The notes under the pieces: generated by a model
Database searches by the model: none
Seen by the model: only the letters and a program-made list of their open reading frames with translations
Told to the model about the DNA's origin: nothing
Shown: piece after piece, positions 1 to 7,787 of the stretch
Layout of the letters: each line of letters starts with the position of its first letter
How positions within the stretch are numbered: position 1 is the stretch's first letter
Made by a program: the position numbers and the translations under genes
Assembly: GCA_050633545.1 (NCBI GenBank)
Contig: JBOEGS010000009.1
Span: 32,126 to 96,125 of the forward strand
From: Litorivita sp050633545
GTDB taxonomy: Bacteria; Pseudomonadota; Alphaproteobacteria; Rhodobacterales; Rhodobacteraceae
Length of the DNA: 64,000 nt
Direction: 5' to 3'

Positions 1-617
1 AGGGCGCAATGGAACGGGGCGCTCACGGGCAGCAACAGCGCGCGTTTGGCGCCTTTGGCCTTGGCGATCTCGCAGGCGCGCTCGACAGCGGCCTTATGTC
101 CGGAGACGACGACTTGCGCCGGATCATTGTCATTGGCCGCTTGGCACACCTCGCCCTGCGCCGCTTCTTCGGCCACGGCCTGCGCGGTTTCGAAATCAAG
201 GCCCAGCAAGGCCGCCATGGCGCCGACACCGACGGGCACCGCCTCTTGCATGGCCTTGCCGCGTGTGCGCAAAAGCCGTGCTGCATCCGCGACGCTAAAG
301 GCGCCCGCCGCCGCGAGGGCGGAATATTCGCCCAAAGAATGCCCCGCCACATAGGCTGCCACATCGGCCAGAACCACGCCTTCGGCCTCCAGCGCGCGCA
401 TCGCCGCCAAGGAGGTCGCCATCAACGCAGGCTGGGCGTTTTGCGTCAGGGTCAGCGTGTCTTGATCGCCCTCCCAAATCAGGCTGCTCAGGCTTTCGCC
501 AAGCGCCTCGTCCACCTCGTCGAACACCGCTTTGGCGGCGGGATAGGCCTCGGCCAAGGCCTTGCCCATGCCGATGGTTTGGGCACCCTGCCCGGGGAAA
601 ATCAATGCGCGGCTCAT
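1..617 (-). CDS. fabD: Malonyl CoA-ACP transacylase, 3' end cut by window edge
   Basis: FabD moves malonyl from CoA to acyl carrier protein in the cytoplasm, supplying the extender unit of fatty acid synthesis. The protein opens with MSRALIFPGQGAQ, the usual family N-terminus, and carries the nucleophile-elbow motif GHSLGEYSA with the catalytic serine near residue 94. The start ATG at 617-615 is preceded by a GGAGG ribosome binding site. About 205 codons are visible of a family length near 310, so the C-terminal third, including the second active-site histidine region, lies left of the window. No neighbour of the fab cluster is visible. The next gene is transcribed away from it across a 264-bp GC-rich gap in which I see no other gene. 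Confidence 0.96.
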   Translation of the reverse strand, partial: MSRALIFPGQGAQTIGMGKALAEAYPAAKAVFDEVDEALGESLSSLIWEGDQDTLTLTQNAQPALMATSLAAMRALEAEGVVLADVAAYVAGHSLGEYSALAAAGAFSVADAARLLRTRGKAMQEAVPVGVGAMAALLGLDFETAQAVAEEAAQGEVCQAANDNDPAQVVVSGHKAAVERACEIAKAKGAKRALLLPVSAPFHCA

Positions 618-881
618 GGTCTAGGCCTCCGTTCATGCTCGTTATCGCTTTGGATCGGGGATAGCGCGGCGCGGCGCGCTTGGCAACATGGGCGCGCGCG
701 CCGCCCTGCGCGCCCTTGCGCCGGACCGCCGCCAGAGGGGGAGAGTGCACAAATGAACACCTGTGCGCCATGCGCCCGATGCTGTGCGCGAATGGTGATA
801 CTCTTGCGCGGCGCGGCGGGGTAATGTGAGGCGAAGCGGTCAACCGTCACCGCATATCCCGTCATAATATCAGGAAGCCCC

Positions 882-2141
882 ATGTCCCTTTCCAATACGC
901 CGCAAAGCTATGGCATCGTCACCAAGAGCTTTCACTGGCTCACTGCCCTGTTGATCTTGACCGCTATCCCGATTGGATGGCTTGCCCATGAGATGTCCTA
1001 TGCGCTGCGCAGCGGCGGGGCCGATGCGGCGACGGTGGCGCGGGTGGCAATGTTATTCTCCTTGCATAAAACTCTTGGCGTGGCGGCATTTTTCGTGGCG
1101 CTCGGGCGCATCCTTTGGGCCTTTAGCCAACCCAAACCGGGGCTGCTGAACGGCAATCACAAGCTGGAGGCGATTTTGGCCGAAGTGGTGCATTGGACGC
1201 TCTACGGCACGATGGTTCTGGTGCCTTTGTCGGGATGGGTCCATCACGCAGCGACCTCGGGCTTTGCGCCAATCTGGTGGCCCTTTGGCCAAGGCCTGCC
1301 CTTTGTGGCGCAATCGGCGGCGGTGGCCGAGGCCTCCGAAGTGGTGCATTTCCTGTCGGGGCGGTTGATGATCGTGTCGATCGGCTTGCATGTCGCGGGG
1401 GCGCTCAAACACCATGTGATCGACAAGGACGCGACCCTGCGCCGGATGCTGCCGCGCGGCGGCGGCGCGCAGCCCTCAGCGCAGCAGCCCTCGCATCTAC
1501 TACCTGCCTCTATCGCCGCCGTGCTGTTGGGCGCGACTTTGGTGGCCGGATGGTCCTCTGCCCGGCTTACCGCCAATGAAGCCCCGACCGCGCGCTCATC
1601 GGTGACGGCGCCCGCCCCGTCCGCCACGGTGACCGCTACCTCCACCGCGCCAGCCGCGGCAAACCAATGGCAGGTGCAAGAGGGGCAAATCGCCATCGCG
1701 GTGCAGCAATTCGGCTCCGAAGTGAGCGGCAATTTCGCCACTTGGCAGGCCGATATCACCTATGACCCGCAAGCGAACGGTCAAAAAGGCGCGGTCGAGG
1801 TGCGCATCGACATCGCCTCTTTGTCGCTCGGTTCGGTCACCGACCAAGCGCTCGGGGCGGATTTCTTTGACGCCGCCGCCCATCCCGCCGCCATCTTCGC
1901 CGCCGATATCATCGAGACGGACGGCGCGCTGGAGGCGCAAGGCACGCTGTCCATCAAGGGCAATTCGGTGCCGCTGACCCTGCCCTTCACCTTGGCGACT
2001 GATGCCGAGACAGCGGTGATGCAAGGCGCGCTGCGGCTGGACCGGCGTGATTTCGGGATCGGGATGAAGATGGACGACGAAAGCAGTCTGGGCTTTGGCG
2101 TCGATGTCACCGTGGGTTTGACGGCGGTGCGGGCGCCGTAA
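882..2141 (+). CDS. Cytochrome b561 / YceI domain fusion protein
   Basis: A 419-residue membrane protein with two recognisable parts. Residues about 8-185 are a cytochrome b561-type di-haem b domain with four hydrophobic helices and His residues in SFHWL, LHKTLG, VVHWTL and GLHVAG contexts that could bind haem. Another hydrophobic helix follows near 200, then an Ala/Thr/Pro linker, and residues about 258-416 form a YceI-like lipocalin-fold domain that should sit in the periplasm. YceI proteins bind isoprenoid-type lipids, and b561 proteins move electrons to or from quinone, so a quinone-related redox role is plausible but inferred. A second, secreted YceI protein is encoded next door in convergent orientation, ending at 2299. 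The start at 882 fits the b561 N-terminus. Confidence 0.9.
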   Translation: MSLSNTPQSYGIVTKSFHWLTALLILTAIPIGWLAHEMSYALRSGGADAATVARVAMLFSLHKTLGVAAFFVALGRILWAFSQPKPGLLNGNHKLEAILAEVVHWTLYGTMVLVPLSGWVHHAATSGFAPIWWPFGQGLPFVAQSAAVAEASEVVHFLSGRLMIVSIGLHVAGALKHHVIDKDATLRRMLPRGGGAQPSAQQPSHLLPASIAAVLLGATLVAGWSSARLTANEAPTARSSVTAPAPSATVTATSTAPAAANQWQVQEGQIAIAVQQFGSEVSGNFATWQADITYDPQANGQKGAVEVRIDIASLSLGSVTDQALGADFFDAAAHPAAIFAADIIETDGALEAQGTLSIKGNSVPLTLPFTLATDAETAVMQGALRLDRRDFGIGMKMDDESSLGFGVDVTVGLTAVRAP

Positions 2142-2240
2142 CCCGCGCGCTCTTGCCTCTGCCCCTCGGTTATGGCGAAGGCCCATCCTGCGCCCCGGCG
2201 CGCAATGCGCCAGTCAATCAAACCTCGCAAGCGCGCAAAC

Positions 2241-2271
2241 AAAAAGGCCGCCCCGTCAAGGAGCGGCCTTT
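2241..2271 (-). terminator. Rho-independent terminator of the yceI-like gene
   Basis: Inverted repeat AAAGGCCGC (2243-2251) and GCGGCCTTT (2263-2271). On the minus strand the hairpin is followed by a run of five T. It lies 28 bp past the stop codon of the minus-strand YceI gene and may also end the convergent b561-YceI transcript. Confidence 0.85.
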
Positions 2272-2298
2272 CGCATCTGTACCGGCTGCGTGCGCGGC

Positions 2299-2901
2299 TT
2301 ATTCGGCTTTCATCGCCTCGATCGAGATCATGATCTGCACCTCGTCGGAAACGTAGGGTGCAAAAGCGCCGACGTTGAAATCGGTGCGCATGACCGATGT
2401 GGTCGCGTTGAAGCCAGCCCAAGGCTTTTTCGCCATCGGGTGATCGCCCGACTGGTTCATCACCGCATCCAACACAACGGATTTGGTCACGCCGTTGAGG
2501 GTCAGATCGCCGGTGATTTTGGCGGTTTTCTCGCCGGTCACTTCAATCGCGGTCGAGGTGAAGGTGACGGTCTCATCGGCCTTGCCAAAGAAATCATCGC
2601 CCATGAAGTGGTTGAAGCGGCCTTCCCATCCGGTCAGCATCGAGGTCACCGGAAAGGAGACGGTGACCGACGAGGCGGCAGGATCTTCGGCGTCGAGCAT
2701 GATCTCGCCCTCAAAGCCGGAGAACATGCCGTAGCTGGTCGAATAGCCAAGGTGGTTATAGCTGAACACGATCTGGCTGTGGCTGGCGTCGAGCACGTAT
2801 TTCTCGGCGGCCGCAGAGGCAGCGGTCGCGCCAAAGGCCAAAGTAGCGGCGAGCGCAGCGCCCAGAGCGGTGGTTTTCAAAGGCGATGTAAGCAGGGTCA
2901 T
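2299..2901 (-). CDS. YceI family secreted protein
   Basis: About 200 residues. An N-terminal signal peptide (MTLLTSPLKTTALGAALAA, cleavage near ASAAA) is followed by a complete YceI domain beginning YVLDASHSQIVFSYNHLGYS and ending in the typical strand EVQIMISIEAMKAE. YceI proteins are periplasmic lipocalin-like carriers of polyprenyl lipids. The reading frame is open to 2937, but a GGAAGG ribosome binding site at 2911-2916 sits 9 nt from the ATG at 2901 and directly abuts the ATG at 2910, so 2901 is the better start. It converges on the b561-YceI fusion. The pairing suggests a shared substrate, but the sequence does not prove it. Confidence 0.92.
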   Translation of the reverse strand: MTLLTSPLKTTALGAALAATLAFGATAASAAAEKYVLDASHSQIVFSYNHLGYSTSYGMFSGFEGEIMLDAEDPAASSVTVSFPVTSMLTGWEGRFNHFMGDDFFGKADETVTFTSTAIEVTGEKTAKITGDLTLNGVTKSVVLDAVMNQSGDHPMAKKPWAGFNATTSVMRTDFNVGAFAPYVSDEVQIMISIEAMKAE

Positions 2902-3084
2902 ACGGGTCATCCTTCCCAGTGGGATTGGAGTTAACATTGGCTACAGATGTACTGTTTTATCACATGTTCGCAATTGCACGAAAATCAACAGTATCTGCGC
3001 ACAGGCGCGCATGATCGCCCCAACCATAGGCGGCGGGCCGCCGACGCGCGCGCCTTTGCGGCGGCTATCTGTGCCTTCGAACAC

Positions 3085-3109
3085 AAAAAGACCCGCGCAA
3101 GGCGGGCCT
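3085..3109 (-). terminator. Rho-independent terminator downstream of small membrane protein gene
   Basis: On the minus strand an 8-bp stem (AGGCCCGC with GCGGGTCT, one G-U pair) is followed by five T. It lies about 90 bp beyond the stop codon of the gene ending at 3199, past the tandem repeat patch. Confidence 0.75.
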
Positions 3110-3140
3110 GAAATCTTGGGGAGGTTATATCATCACCTGG

Positions 3141-3209
3141 CGCGTCAAGCCGCGCTCTACTGTTTTGCGCGTCAAGCCGCGCTCTACTGTTCTGCGCGTC
3201 AAGCCGCGC
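3141..3209. repeat. 27-bp tandem repeat, about 2.6 copies, overlapping a gene end
   Basis: Units at 3141-3167 and 3168-3194 are identical except for one base (TGTTTTG against TGTTCTG). A partial third unit runs 3195-3209. Each unit contains GCGCGGCTTGA on the minus strand, which is the end of the coding sequence with its stop codon, so the last residues and stop of the gene ending at 3199 have been copied twice downstream. The array is too short and lacks spacers, so it is not a CRISPR. Confidence 0.9.
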
Positions 3210-3726
3210 GGGCAAAAGCCGCCCCGAGCGCACGCTGCAACTCATCAAGATCGCGCTGTTCGGCCATCGCCATTTCGATCAACGTATTTCCGTCCGTATC
3301 CGTCGCGCGCAGCAGATCATTGCGAAAATCCACCGAGCCGAGTTCATCATAGCTGTAGCGCGCGACCTCGCGGCGCGCGCCATCGCATGACACATTATAA
3401 AGCACCATCTCGCCGCGCGCCGGATCAAGATGCACCTCGGGGGTGCTGCCTTGACGGCCCGGCTGCATCACCGCGAGGCCCGCGCCCAAAAGCAGCATCG
3501 AAATCACCAAACGGATCAACATTTGCTCTGCGTCCCAACCGCCCGGCGCGACAAGCCACAGCCCGCCAGCGGAGGTGATCAACACAACGCCAAAGAAAAT
3601 CGAGGCGGCACGCACCATCGGCGAGCCGACCACCCGAACGATATCGCGGCGGGTCCGTTTCGAGCGGGCCTTGCGCGGCATAGCATCGACACGCGGTTCA
3701 AGCATGATATCGGACATCGCGGACAT
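3199..3726 (-). CDS. Conserved hypothetical protein with two membrane helices
   Basis: A 175-residue protein I cannot assign to a characterised family. It has a basic N-terminal region (MPRKARSKRTRRD), two adjacent hydrophobic segments at roughly residues 43-58 and 75-88, and a soluble C-terminal half rich in acidic residues that ends in helix-forming sequence. This suggests a small inner-membrane protein with a cytoplasmic or periplasmic tail. The frame is open with a GTG to 3753, but AAAGG at 3736-3740 lies 9 nt before the ATG at 3726, which is the better start. Its 3' end lies inside the 27-bp tandem repeat. Upstream is the rpsF operon in divergent orientation. Confidence 0.7.
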   Translation of the reverse strand: MSAMSDIMLEPRVDAMPRKARSKRTRRDIVRVVGSPMVRAASIFFGVVLITSAGGLWLVAPGGWDAEQMLIRLVISMLLLGAGLAVMQPGRQGSTPEVHLDPARGEMVLYNVSCDGARREVARYSYDELGSVDFRNDLLRATDTDGNTLIEMAMAEQRDLDELQRALGAAFARAA

Positions 3727-4025
3727 AACGGGTTTCCTTTCGGGTTTCTTCACTGCTGCGCCTTTGTTTTGCGGCGCTTTGGCCGTGACGCTTTTGTTAC
3801 GGTTAACCTTGAGTTAAGAATTGGACCGAAATGAGGCACAGATCGGGTCTTATAGAGACCGGATCGACAGGTGTGACTTTCGTGCGACGCCCGCGCGCGC
3901 GCATCGGTTTTCACGTCTATATATTGCGTGCCAACCGCCCCCTGCCCCAAGAGGCACAGCAGGCCTTGCGCCACGCAGCAATCCAAGCTAAGAGGCGCCT
4001 TCACCGTGCGCAAATCGATTGAACC

Positions 4026-4084
4026 GCGCAGTCTCTCGTGGATGGGCCGCGACACGGTGTTCATGCCCGTCCTATGAAATGCGC
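4026..4084 (+). promoter_or_regulatory. Structured 5' leader of the rpsF operon
   Basis: The 380 bp between the divergent gene starts holds no gene. Just before rpsF there is an 8-bp stem, GGATGGGC (4040-4047) with GCCCGTCC (4065-4072, one G-U pair). It is nested in an outer 5-bp stem, GCGCA (4026-4030) with TGCGC (4080-4084), leaving an internal loop. The upper loop contains CCG. In several bacterial phyla an S6:S18-binding leader with a conserved CCG regulates rpsF. Whether this is that element is an inference. Confidence 0.4.
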
Positions 4085-4106
4085 CTGAAAAATGAATGGA
4101 GAGCAC

Positions 4107-4511
4107 ATGCCGCTTTATGAGCATGTATTCATCTCGCGTCAGGATTTGTCCAACACGCAAGCTGAAGGCCTTATCGAACATTTTGGCACCGTCCTCGCCG
4201 ACAACGGCGGCAAACTCGTGGATCACGAGTATTGGGGCGTCAAAACGATGGCTTACAAAATCAACAAGAACCGCAAAGGCCATTATGCCTTCTTGCGCGT
4301 GGATGCGCCCGCCGCAGCCGTGCAGGAAATGGAACGCCTGATGCGCTTGCATGACGATGTCATGCGCGTTCTGACTATCAAGGTTGACGAGCACGCCGAG
4401 GGCCCCTCGGTGCAAATGCAAAAACGTGACGAACGTGATCGTGGCCCGCGCGGCGATCGTGGTGATCGCGGCGACCGTGGAGACCGCGGTGATCGCGGCG
4501 ACCGTCGCTAA
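4107..4511 (+). CDS. rpsF: 30S ribosomal protein S6
   Basis: S6 (134 residues) binds 16S rRNA together with S18 in the platform of the small subunit. It starts MPLYEHVFISRQDLS and contains the typical strand-helix pattern (EYWGVKTMAYKI, RKGHYAFL). The reading frame opens at 4092, but GGAG at 4098-4101 positions the ATG at 4107. The C-terminal tail is a run of Gly-Asp-Arg triplets encoded by a 9-bp repeat; many S6 proteins have a variable tail of this kind. It is first in the operon with rpsR (28-bp gap) and rplI. Confidence 0.97.
   Translation: MPLYEHVFISRQDLSNTQAEGLIEHFGTVLADNGGKLVDHEYWGVKTMAYKINKNRKGHYAFLRVDAPAAAVQEMERLMRLHDDVMRVLTIKVDEHAEGPSVQMQKRDERDRGPRGDRGDRGDRGDRGDRGDRR
4452..4508 (+). 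repeat. 9-bp coding repeat for the GDR tail of S6
   Basis: Six consecutive Gly-Asp-Arg codon triplets with scattered third-position differences (GGC/GGT/GGA, GAT/GAC, CGT/CGC), then a final Arg and the stop codon. The synonymous variation shows that the tail is kept at protein level rather than being a fresh slippage product. Confidence 0.85.
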
Positions 4512-4539
4512 TCAACGCTTGAGAAAAGGACGCTAAACA

Positions 4540-4767
4540 ATGGCTACCAAACCGTTTTTCCGCCGCCGCAAAGTCTGCCCCTTCTCGGGCGACAATGCAC
4601 CTGCGATCGACTACAAAGACACGAAACTGCTGCAGCGCTATATCTCTGAGCGTGGCAAAATCGTTCCGTCGCGCATCACTGCCGTTTCGGCCAAGAAGCA
4701 ACGTGAGCTGTCGCGCGCCATCAAACGCGCCCGCTTCCTCGCCCTGCTTCCCTACGCCGTGAAGTAA
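4540..4767 (+). CDS. rpsR: 30S ribosomal protein S18
   Basis: A 75-residue small-subunit protein that forms a heterodimer with S6 on the 16S rRNA platform. It starts MATKPFFRRRKVCPFSG and contains the family block DYKDTKLLQRYISERGKI and the basic helix KKQRELSRAIKRARFLALL. Length and sequence are typical. It lies between rpsF and rplI with 28- and 11-bp gaps and is almost certainly cotranscribed with both. Confidence 0.98.
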   Translation: MATKPFFRRRKVCPFSGDNAPAIDYKDTKLLQRYISERGKIVPSRITAVSAKKQRELSRAIKRARFLALLPYAVK

Positions 4768-4778
4768 GGAGAAAGCAC

Positions 4779-5408
4779 ATGCAAGTTATCCTTCTCGAAC
4801 GTGTGGCCAAGCTTGGCCAAATGGGTGACGTCGTTGACGTCAAATCCGGCTATGCGCGCAACTACCTGTTGCCTCAGGGCAAGGCGCTGACCGCCTCTTC
4901 GGCCAATGTGGCAAGCTTTGAAGCGCAAAAAGCGCAGCTCGAAGCCCGCAACCTTGAGACCAAAAAAGAAGCCGAAGCACTGGGCGCCAAGCTCGATGGA
5001 CAGCAGTTCATCGTTATCCGCTCGGCCTCCGACTCCGGCGCGCTTTACGGTTCGGTCACCCCGCGTGACGCCTCCGAAGTGGCAACCGCCGAAGGGTTCT
5101 CGGTGGACCGCAAGCAGGTCGCTTTGATCAACCCGATCAAGGACCTCGGCCTGCACGAAGTGTCGGTCAAGCTGCACCCCGAAGTCACCGTGACCATCGT
5201 CATGAACGTCGCGCGCTCGGTGGAAGAAGCCGAATTGCAGGCCTCGGGTAAATCGATCCAAGAACTCGCAGCCGAGGCGGAAGCCGAAGCGGAATTCGAG
5301 ATCGCCGAGCTGTTTGAAGACATCGGCGCGGCCGCTGCGGACGACGACGAACTGGTCGAAGACGCGCCTGCCGAAGACACCCCCGCACAGGGCGAAGAAG
5401 AGGCGTAA
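4779..5408 (+). CDS. rplI: 50S ribosomal protein L9
   Basis: L9 is an elongated large-subunit protein that binds 23S rRNA with its N-domain and reaches the neighbouring ribosome with its C-domain. The first 50 residues match the family (MQVILLERVAKLGQMGDVV, then SGYARNYLLPQGKA), followed by the long helix and the C-domain (GSVTPRDASEVA, LHEVSVKLHPEV). At 209 residues it is some 55-60 longer than the E. coli protein. The extra part (about 152-209) is an Ala/Glu/Asp-rich tail that is probably disordered, seen in many alphaproteobacterial L9 proteins. It is last in the operon, with a strong terminator 25 bp beyond the stop. Confidence 0.97.
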   Translation: MQVILLERVAKLGQMGDVVDVKSGYARNYLLPQGKALTASSANVASFEAQKAQLEARNLETKKEAEALGAKLDGQQFIVIRSASDSGALYGSVTPRDASEVATAEGFSVDRKQVALINPIKDLGLHEVSVKLHPEVTVTIVMNVARSVEEAELQASGKSIQELAAEAEAEAEFEIAELFEDIGAAAADDDELVEDAPAEDTPAQGEEEA

Positions 5409-5433
5409 GCCCCTTCAAAAAAACGATAAACTC

Positions 5434-5466
5434 AAAGGGCCGTGCAGAGATGCGCGGCCCTTTTCC
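5434..5466 (+). terminator. Terminator of the rpsF-rpsR-rplI operon
   Basis: AAAGGGCCG (5434-5442) pairs with CGGCCCTTT (5455-5463), extended inward by GC pairs, and is followed by TTTTCC. It may also stop the convergent DUF1330 transcript, which ends at 5483. Confidence 0.88.
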
Positions 5467-5482
5467 TTTGCCGCCTAGACGG

Positions 5483-5905
5483 TTACTGGCCGAAATTCTC
5501 GCCCGCCTCTTGCGGCATCATCCGCACCAGACGCGAGGTTTGCACGCCCGCTTGGCGGTGGCGCATGGCCTTGCGATAGAGCGGGTCATAGACCATTTCG
5601 ACAAAGGCGGCGGGGCTGGGATATTCGGCGATGAAGCACAGGTCCCACGCCTCCGATCCGTCCTTGGGTCCGATCACCATCAACTCCATCTTGCCGCGCC
5701 ATACGATGCGCCCGCCGAGGCGGTCGAACACCGGCTGGCTCTCGCGGCCATAGGCGGCATAGGCCTCGGCGCCGCTGCAGGTGCTGCCGTCCTCATAGGT
5801 GGCGGTGTCCTTGAGTTTGACCAAGTTGAGCATATGGATCGGCCCTGCCCGATCATCGGCTTTGAAGGCCTCGAATGTGGCCTTGTCGAACCCCAGATAG
5901 TCCAT
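5483..5905 (-). CDS. DUF1330 domain protein
   Basis: A 140-residue cytoplasmic protein of the DUF1330 / dimeric ferredoxin-like barrel type. Recognisable blocks are GPIHMLNLVKLKDTATYEDG, a YGRESQPVFDRLGGRI segment and EYPSPAAFVEMVYDP followed by YRKAMRHRQAGVQTSRL. The biochemical function of the family is not established. The frame is open to 6052, but GGGAGG 6 nt before the ATG at 5905 fixes the start, and the sequence upstream of it is low-complexity Arg-rich translation. Its promoter region contains four copies of an 11-bp repeat. Confidence 0.85.
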   Translation of the reverse strand: MDYLGFDKATFEAFKADDRAGPIHMLNLVKLKDTATYEDGSTCSGAEAYAAYGRESQPVFDRLGGRIVWRGKMELMVIGPKDGSEAWDLCFIAEYPSPAAFVEMVYDPLYRKAMRHRQAGVQTSRLVRMMPQEAGENFGQ

Positions 5906-5947
5906 GTTCTTCCTCCCTCGCGCGGCGCGGGCCGAGCGCCGTTTTGG

Positions 5948-5990
5948 CGCGTCGGTATCGCGTCGGTATTTTGTCGGTATCGCGTCGGTG
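5948..5990. repeat. Four 11-bp direct repeats upstream of the DUF1330 gene
   Basis: GTCGGTAT begins at 5951, 5962 and 5973, and GTCGGTG at 5984, an exact 11-bp period with linkers CGC or TTT. The array lies 43-85 bp upstream of the DUF1330 start codon, so it could be in its promoter or leader. Confidence 0.85.
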
Positions 5991-6128
5991 CGACAACGGC
6001 CCCGCCATTGGGGGCCCTGCCCAGTGTGGCGCGGCTTACGGGGCGATGACAAGCCCCCAGCTTAAAAGCGGCAGGTGCCGCGCCGCAACGTCGCCGTGAT
6101 GCGCCCTTGTGGTGACGCGCCCCAACGC

Positions 6129-6157
6129 AAAAGGGCCGCCCCGAACGGGCGGCCCTT
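6129..6157 (-). terminator. Trigger factor gene terminator
   Basis: A perfect 11-bp stem, AAGGGCCGCCC (6131-6141) with GGGCGGCCCTT (6147-6157), and a 5-nt loop. It is followed on the minus strand by TTTT and lies 29 bp beyond the tig stop codon. Confidence 0.9.
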
Positions 6158-6185
6158 CGCAATAGATATCGATCCGGCGCGCGGA

Positions 6186-7520
6186 TTATTCGTCTTCGAG
6201 CGCCTCGACAGCTTTTTGCAGATCGTCTTTGCTGATCTCTTTTTCGGTGACTTTCGCCAGCGAGAAGGCATGATCGACAACCTTGTCCTCGAACAAAGGC
6301 GCGCGCAGCTGCTGTTGCATCTGCTGGTTTTGCTGGATGAACTCGAAGAACTGACGCTCCTGACCCGGATATTGGCGGGCCTGGTTCATGATCGCTTGGG
6401 TCATCTCGGCGTCGGTCACTTCGACTTCGGCTTTTTGGCCCAATTCAGCCAAGAGCAAACCAAGACGCACGCGGCGTTCGGCCAATGCGTTATGCTCGTC
6501 TGTCGGTGTGATCGGATCATGGTTGTGATCGGTCACATCAGGGTTTTCTTCGTGCCACAGCTGATGCGCGATCTGACCGGCTTCGGCCTCGACCAAGGAC
6601 GGCGGCAGGTCGAAAGAGACCTCTTTGTCGAGCGCATCGAGAAGCTCGCGCTTCATCAAGGCGCGCGCGGCGCCGGCATATTCGGCCTCAAGGCGCTCGG
6701 CGATCTGGCCCTTGAGCGCGGCGAGGTCTTCGGCGCCGAATTTCTTGGCCAATTCATCGTTCACTTCGGCGGCTTTGGGTTCTTTGACCGCTTTGATGGT
6801 GCAATCGAACACGGCCTCTTTACCGGCGAGATTTTCGGCTTGGTAATCTTCGGGGAAGGTCACGGTGACGGCTTTTTCCTCGCCCGCTTTCACGCCGACC
6901 AGCTGCTCTTCGAAACCGGGGATGAAGCTGCCGGAGCCAAGCACCAGCGGGTAATCTTCGGCCGAGCCGCCGTCGAAGGCGACGTCATCGACTTTGCCGA
7001 GGAAATCAAACACGACCTGATCGCCGTCTTTGGCCTTGGAGCCTTTTTTGCGGTCTGCGAAATCCTGCGCGGTTTCGGCCAGATTGGCGAGCGCCTCGTC
7101 CACGGCGGCGTCATCGGCCTTGGCGACGAGCTTTTCAAGCTTGAGCTTGGCCAGATCCACTTCGGGGATCTCGGGCAGTTTTTCGTAGGACATATTGACC
7201 AGAACGTCGTCGCCCTCTTTCCAGTTCTCGCCATCGGCCATTTTGACGTCGGGCTGCATCGCGGGGCGATCACCGGTTTTTTCGAAATGCTCGGACATGG
7301 CGCCGTCAACGGCTTCTTGCATGGCTTCGCCCAAAACGCGCGGGCCGAATTGCTTTTTCAAAAGCGCCATCGGGACCTTGCCCTTGCGAAAGCCCTTCAT
7401 TTCGACTTCGGGCTGCGCTTCGACCAGCTTTTCGTTGACTTTCGCATCGAGCTCCGCCGCGGTGACGGTGATCGAATAGGCGCGCTTGAGGCCTTCGTTG
7501 AGGGTCTCGGTGACCTGCAT
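6186..7520 (-). CDS. tig: Trigger factor, ribosome-associated chaperone and prolyl isomerase
   Basis: Trigger factor meets nascent chains at the ribosome exit tunnel and has peptidyl-prolyl isomerase activity. The 444-residue protein begins MQVTETLNEGLKRAYS and has the ribosome-docking signature GFRKGKVP at residues 43-50. An FKBP-type isomerase domain follows (around 160-245, with GDQVVFDFLG and GSGSFIPGFEEQLVG), then the helical C-domain. The frame is open far upstream to 8129, but the start is fixed at 7520 by homology and by AAAGGA upstream. The usual clpP-clpX-lon neighbours of many bacteria are absent here; the gene stands alone with its own terminator. Confidence 0.97.
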   Translation of the reverse strand: MQVTETLNEGLKRAYSITVTAAELDAKVNEKLVEAQPEVEMKGFRKGKVPMALLKKQFGPRVLGEAMQEAVDGAMSEHFEKTGDRPAMQPDVKMADGENWKEGDDVLVNMSYEKLPEIPEVDLAKLKLEKLVAKADDAAVDEALANLAETAQDFADRKKGSKAKDGDQVVFDFLGKVDDVAFDGGSAEDYPLVLGSGSFIPGFEEQLVGVKAGEEKAVTVTFPEDYQAENLAGKEAVFDCTIKAVKEPKAAEVNDELAKKFGAEDLAALKGQIAERLEAEYAGAARALMKRELLDALDKEVSFDLPPSLVEAEAGQIAHQLWHEENPDVTDHNHDPITPTDEHNALAERRVRLGLLLAELGQKAEVEVTDAEMTQAIMNQARQYPGQERQFFEFIQQNQQMQQQLRAPLFEDKVVDHAFSLAKVTEKEISKDDLQKAVEALEDE

Positions 7521-7787
7521 GTTCTCGTCCTTTACATCTTCATCCGGCGAGGCGCTCCGCGCCCCTATATAAATCAAGCGCCCTTCTAGGTGCGGCGCGC
7601 GGCGCATGCAAGCAGAGTCTTGTGCAGCAAGGCGCAAGGCGGGCATTTTTGCGCCCTGCTTTGAACCCTGCGCGCGCGCGGGCGCATCGGCGGCGCGGCT
7701 TTTGGTTTTTTCGATCCCGCCGCGCTTGAGCGTTCTGCGCTTTGTATGCTGGATAATTTCATCCGCATGATCCAGGGGAGTAATTTT

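Noticed and set aside
3141..3209. Possible CRISPR array
   Set aside because: Repeats are directly adjacent without spacers, only 2.6 copies, and no cas gene lies nearby.
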